DNA from: Candidatus Nitrosomarinus sp.
Lineage (GTDB): Archaea > Thermoproteota > Nitrososphaeria > Nitrososphaerales > Nitrosopumilaceae
Assembly: GCA_003702465.1 (NCBI GenBank)
Contig: REGF01000009.1
Coordinates: forward strand, 1 to 21,699
Length of the DNA stretch: 21,699 bases
Direction of reading: 5' to 3'
Part shown: in pieces, positions 19,736-21,699 of the stretch
Numbering within the stretch: the first letter of the stretch is position 1
Layout of the letters: each line of letters opens with the position of its first letter
Notes under the pieces: model-generated
Databases searched by the model: none
What the model saw: the letters and a program-made list of their open reading frames with translations, nothing else
What the model was told of the DNA's origin: nothing
Program-made: the position numbers and the translations under genes

Positions 19736-20422
19736 GTGGACAAATTAGAGACTTCTTCTGTTGATAAATTACCTCGTTATATCCAAGTGCATTCGACTTT
19801 AGAATTTACAAGATTAGTTTGTGCACTTGAGCGTGCACCACGTGTGTCCTTCTCACATAATCATGATGGAAAAAAAATTCTATCTGTACAAATGGATGTA
19901 TTAAAAGAAAAACCAATTGTATACTATACCCCTCTAGAACGTAACGGTGATTATCTATGCTATGGGTTGAAATCCGGAAAAGAAGAATCTGATATTGTAA
20001 ATTCTACATCTGATTCTAGTAAATTATATTCTCCAATTATTAGAATCAAATCTCTTCCAAAAACATTACGACCTGGGAATGGTACCCTTGATCGATATCA
20101 GCCTATTGAATTAGAAGATTTGTCTAGTCTTGCAAAACTCACATGGGGTTTTGACGAAGTTCCTTTCCCTCTATTTTTATTCCCTCATGAAAATAAATGG
20201 CTTCTTGGCGTTTTTATGAATTTTAATGATGAAGGAACATCATATTTTTGTCACGTTGTTTTAAACAATGAACCAGAAAATCCATTTATCAAATTTTCTA
20301 CAACAAATGGAATTGAACCTACTTTTGTTTCAAATCCGTCTGAACATGGTTATTCTTATATCAAAATAATAAAATTGAAGGATACTCATCCACTTGTTGA
20401 TTATGGCCACCTTCAAAACTAG
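19736..20422 (+). CDS. Unknown protein preceding pyrF (228 aa), GTG start
   Basis: 228 residues from a GTG start fixed by the TATA element 26 nt upstream. It is a soluble, mixed alpha/beta protein rich in aromatic residues, with stretches such as LPRYIQVHSTLEFTRLV, PIVYYTPLERNGDYLCYG, FPLFLFPHENKWLLGVFMNF and YSYIKIIKLKDTHPLV. Only two cysteines in the middle are apparent and no known motif is seen. I do not recognise the family. Its last 20 bases lie inside pyrF, so the two genes are probably co-transcribed and translationally coupled. That hints at a role near pyrimidine metabolism, but is not evidence of one. Confidence 0.65.
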   Translation: MDKLETSSVDKLPRYIQVHSTLEFTRLVCALERAPRVSFSHNHDGKKILSVQMDVLKEKPIVYYTPLERNGDYLCYGLKSGKEESDIVNSTSDSSKLYSPIIRIKSLPKTLRPGNGTLDRYQPIELEDLSSLAKLTWGFDEVPFPLFLFPHENKWLLGVFMNFNDEGTSYFCHVVLNNEPENPFIKFSTTNGIEPTFVSNPSEHGYSYIKIIKLKDTHPLVDYGHLQN

Positions 20423-21137
20423 ACTTAGACAAATATCAAAAAGTAATGGTAAAGTAATTCTTGCCAATGATTATAATTCCTCAGAAAAAAATTTACAAAA
20501 TAAAACAATCCAAAATATCAAAAAACTAAATCCCTATCTTTGTGGAATTAAATTAAATTTTCATTTACTTCTTCCTTTAAGTTCCAAAGAAATTATTAAA
20601 ATCAATAAAACAGCACATGATTACGGTTTACAAACAATTGCAGATATCAAACTAAATGATATTGGAAATACTAATCGTGTAACAACTGAACATCTATGGA
20701 ATTTAGGATTTGATGCAGTTATTGCAAATCCTATCATGGGATTGGACAGTTTGAAGAATTTAGTTAAATCATCTCATAAAGAGCAAAATGGAGTAATCAC
20801 TTTATGTCATATGAGTGCACCTGAGGCTAAATTATCATATGATATGGAAATCAAAATGGGTAAAAAACAACAATTGTACCAATTATTTCTAAATTGGGCA
20901 TTAACTGCAAAGGTAGATGGAATTGTAGTTGGTGCAACATTTCCAAAAATTATTCAATATTGTTCTAAGCAGGCAGGAAAAAATCTCAGTATTTTTTCCC
21001 CTGGAGTTGGAACTCAGGGTGGAAATGCTTCTGAAGTAATGTCTTCTGGAACTGATTATTTGATTGTAGGGAGAACTATTTTGAATGCAAAGAATCCTAT
21101 TGAGGTTGCAAAAGAATTACATTCACAAAGTATCTGA
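20403..21137 (+). CDS. pyrF: Orotidine 5'-phosphate decarboxylase
   Basis: 244 residues from the ATG at 20403 (TTGs at 20394 and 20397 are possible but weaker). It converts OMP to UMP. The catalytic array is DIKLNDIGNT (Asp81, Lys83, Asp86), preceded by the first-strand Asp (ILANDYN) and Lys50 (GIKLN). The phosphate-binding end is SPGVGTQGG followed by DYLIVGRTI. The spacing is that of the TIM-barrel family; length (about 230-245) is normal. NDYN and GIKLNF differ from the common ALDxxD and VKVGxxL, so it is a somewhat divergent branch. It overlaps the previous gene by 20 bases and the convergent Nudix gene by 15. Confidence 0.93.
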   Translation: MATFKTRLRQISKSNGKVILANDYNSSEKNLQNKTIQNIKKLNPYLCGIKLNFHLLLPLSSKEIIKINKTAHDYGLQTIADIKLNDIGNTNRVTTEHLWNLGFDAVIANPIMGLDSLKNLVKSSHKEQNGVITLCHMSAPEAKLSYDMEIKMGKKQQLYQLFLNWALTAKVDGIVVGATFPKIIQYCSKQAGKNLSIFSPGVGTQGGNASEVMSSGTDYLIVGRTILNAKNPIEVAKELHSQSI

Positions 21138-21542
21138 TAATATTTTTTGAGCTTTAGTTAGAACTGTTTTTGCATTATCAAATGTTGTTTTTTCCATGGA
21201 TTCATTATAATCTAACCATGTATATCCACTATGTTCATGTGAAATTTTAATTTCTTTTGTTTTAGTTTCTGCTAAAAAGAATACTACTTTTTTTTGAACT
21301 AATTCACCTTGATACTTGAAATTGTATTTTATCCATTCTTCAAAATTTTCTACAAACGTAATGTCTGTAATTCCTGTTTCTTCTTTTGCCTCTCTAATTG
21401 CTGTTTGATGAGTTGTTTCCCCTTTTTCCATTTTACCTTTAACAAAATCCCAATGTCCTGATGGATAGTGTAATAATAAAAATAATTTTTTTGTTCCTTC
21501 TTTTCTAAAAATTACAATTCCTGCAGATGTCTCTTCAATCAT
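21123..21542 (-). CDS. Nudix hydrolase (Ap4A-hydrolase-like)
   Basis: 139 residues with a complete Nudix box at 36-58: Gly36, GET (Glu42), then REAKEETGI, fitting GX5EX7REUXEEXGU. The N-terminus (TSAGIVIFRKEG) and WDFVKGK directly before the box resemble bis(5'-nucleosyl)-tetraphosphatases, which cut Ap4A. The substrate is inferred from this resemblance. The ATG overlaps the stop codon of the upstream cis-prenyltransferase (ATGA), indicating one operon. The 3' end overlaps pyrF by 15 bases. Confidence 0.9.
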   Translation of the reverse strand: MIEETSAGIVIFRKEGTKKLFLLLHYPSGHWDFVKGKMEKGETTHQTAIREAKEETGITDITFVENFEEWIKYNFKYQGELVQKKVVFFLAETKTKEIKISHEHSGYTWLDYNESMEKTTFDNAKTVLTKAQKILSDTL

Positions 21543-21699
21543 TTTCCTAATCTCCTTTTTCTTTCTTGAAATGTTCTAATTGCCCTCATTAAATCAATCT
21601 TTCTAAATTCAGGCCAAAAAATATCCATGAATACTAATTCACTATATGCACTTTGCCACATTAAAAATCCACTTAATCTTTTTTCTCCAGATGTACGTA
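21539..21699 (-). CDS. uppS: cis-Prenyltransferase (isoprenyl/undecaprenyl diphosphate synthase), C-terminal fragment
   Basis: Only the last 52 residues are in the window; the rest lies beyond 21699. The fragment reads RTSGEKRLSGFLMWQSAYSE, then LVFMDIFWPEF and a basic helix ending RKRRLGK. RxSGExRLSxFLxWQxxYxE(L) followed by (D)xxWP(D/E)F is the signature of the C-terminal substrate site of Z-type prenyl diphosphate synthases, which build long polyprenyl carriers for glycosylation in archaea. It is the first gene of a pair with the Nudix hydrolase (four-base overlap). Confidence 0.92.
   Translation of the reverse strand, partial: RTSGEKRLSGFLMWQSAYSELVFMDIFWPEFRKIDLMRAIRTFQERKRRLGK

Noticed and set aside
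1..21699. Insertion sequences, prophage genes, integrases or rRNA genes
   Set aside because: None seen on either strand; the tRNA genes have no adjacent integrase or repeated 3' fragment.

Overview
The window looks like part of the chromosome of an ammonia-oxidising archaeon (Nitrososphaerota/Thaumarchaeota), most likely a marine Nitrosopumilus- or Nitrosarchaeum-like lineage. The reasons are the low G+C, an archaeal histone, eS17, a PDCD5-type DNA-binding protein, KEOPS/Sua5/THUMP tRNA-modification genes, an archaeal-length PurA, a membrane-anchored blue-copper protein of the kind common in this group, two HTH_45-type winged-helix regulators, and promoters with a TATA box about 26 nt upstream of start codons that have almost no leader. 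The taxon is inferred from gene content; no 16S rRNA gene is present.

Layout. 1-3218: end of a pterin-carbinolamine dehydratase, a pentapeptide-repeat protein, a stand-alone asparagine-synthetase-type PP-loop protein converging on purB, and a 50-codon ORF. 3345-4535: an RtcB-family RNA ligase, visibly richer in G+C than its surroundings. 4624-5961: a PDCD5-like gene coupled to an unknown gene, converging on uS11. 5961-8514: a small membrane protein, then overlapping glmM-like and thiL genes. 8568-9312: tRNA-Thr(CGU) and three tiny ORFs, two of them membrane proteins. 9315-10435: an HTH_45 regulator, a Cys/His-rich unknown and a two-CxxC mini-protein. 10599-12350: a lone AIPR (abortive-infection-type) protein with a nuclease-like N-terminus. 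12425-14053: cupredoxin, tRNA-Cys(GCA), histone and TatD hydrolase. 14084-16368: eS17, a ubiquitin-like/Cgi121 fusion, a THUMP protein and Sua5, a tRNA-modification cluster. 16475-18605: a second HTH_45 regulator under a perfect palindrome, a polytopic membrane protein, a zinc-ribbon protein, a YggX-like protein and an unknown. 18685-21699: purA, an unknown overlapping pyrF, a Nudix hydrolase and the end of a cis-prenyltransferase.

How the genes work together. Much of the window is housekeeping: both steps from IMP to AMP (PurA, PurB), the last step to UMP (PyrF), ThiL and hexose-phosphate mutase, ribosomal proteins, and tRNA maturation. The most unusual object is the 257-residue protein at 14477-15250. 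It joins a MoaD/ThiS/SAMP-like beta-grasp domain, ending in a Gly-Gly that would be its conjugation site, to the KEOPS subunit Cgi121, and it converges on Sua5, which makes the KEOPS substrate. Other points of interest are the AIPR gene with hairpins downstream, two paralogous regulators sharing an upstream 10-mer at the same distance from their starts, a TATA box that appears to serve tRNA-Thr and glmM in opposite directions, and acidic tails on two ribosomal proteins. No insertion sequence, CRISPR array, origin or rRNA gene was seen, and no intergenic gap exceeds 300 bases.
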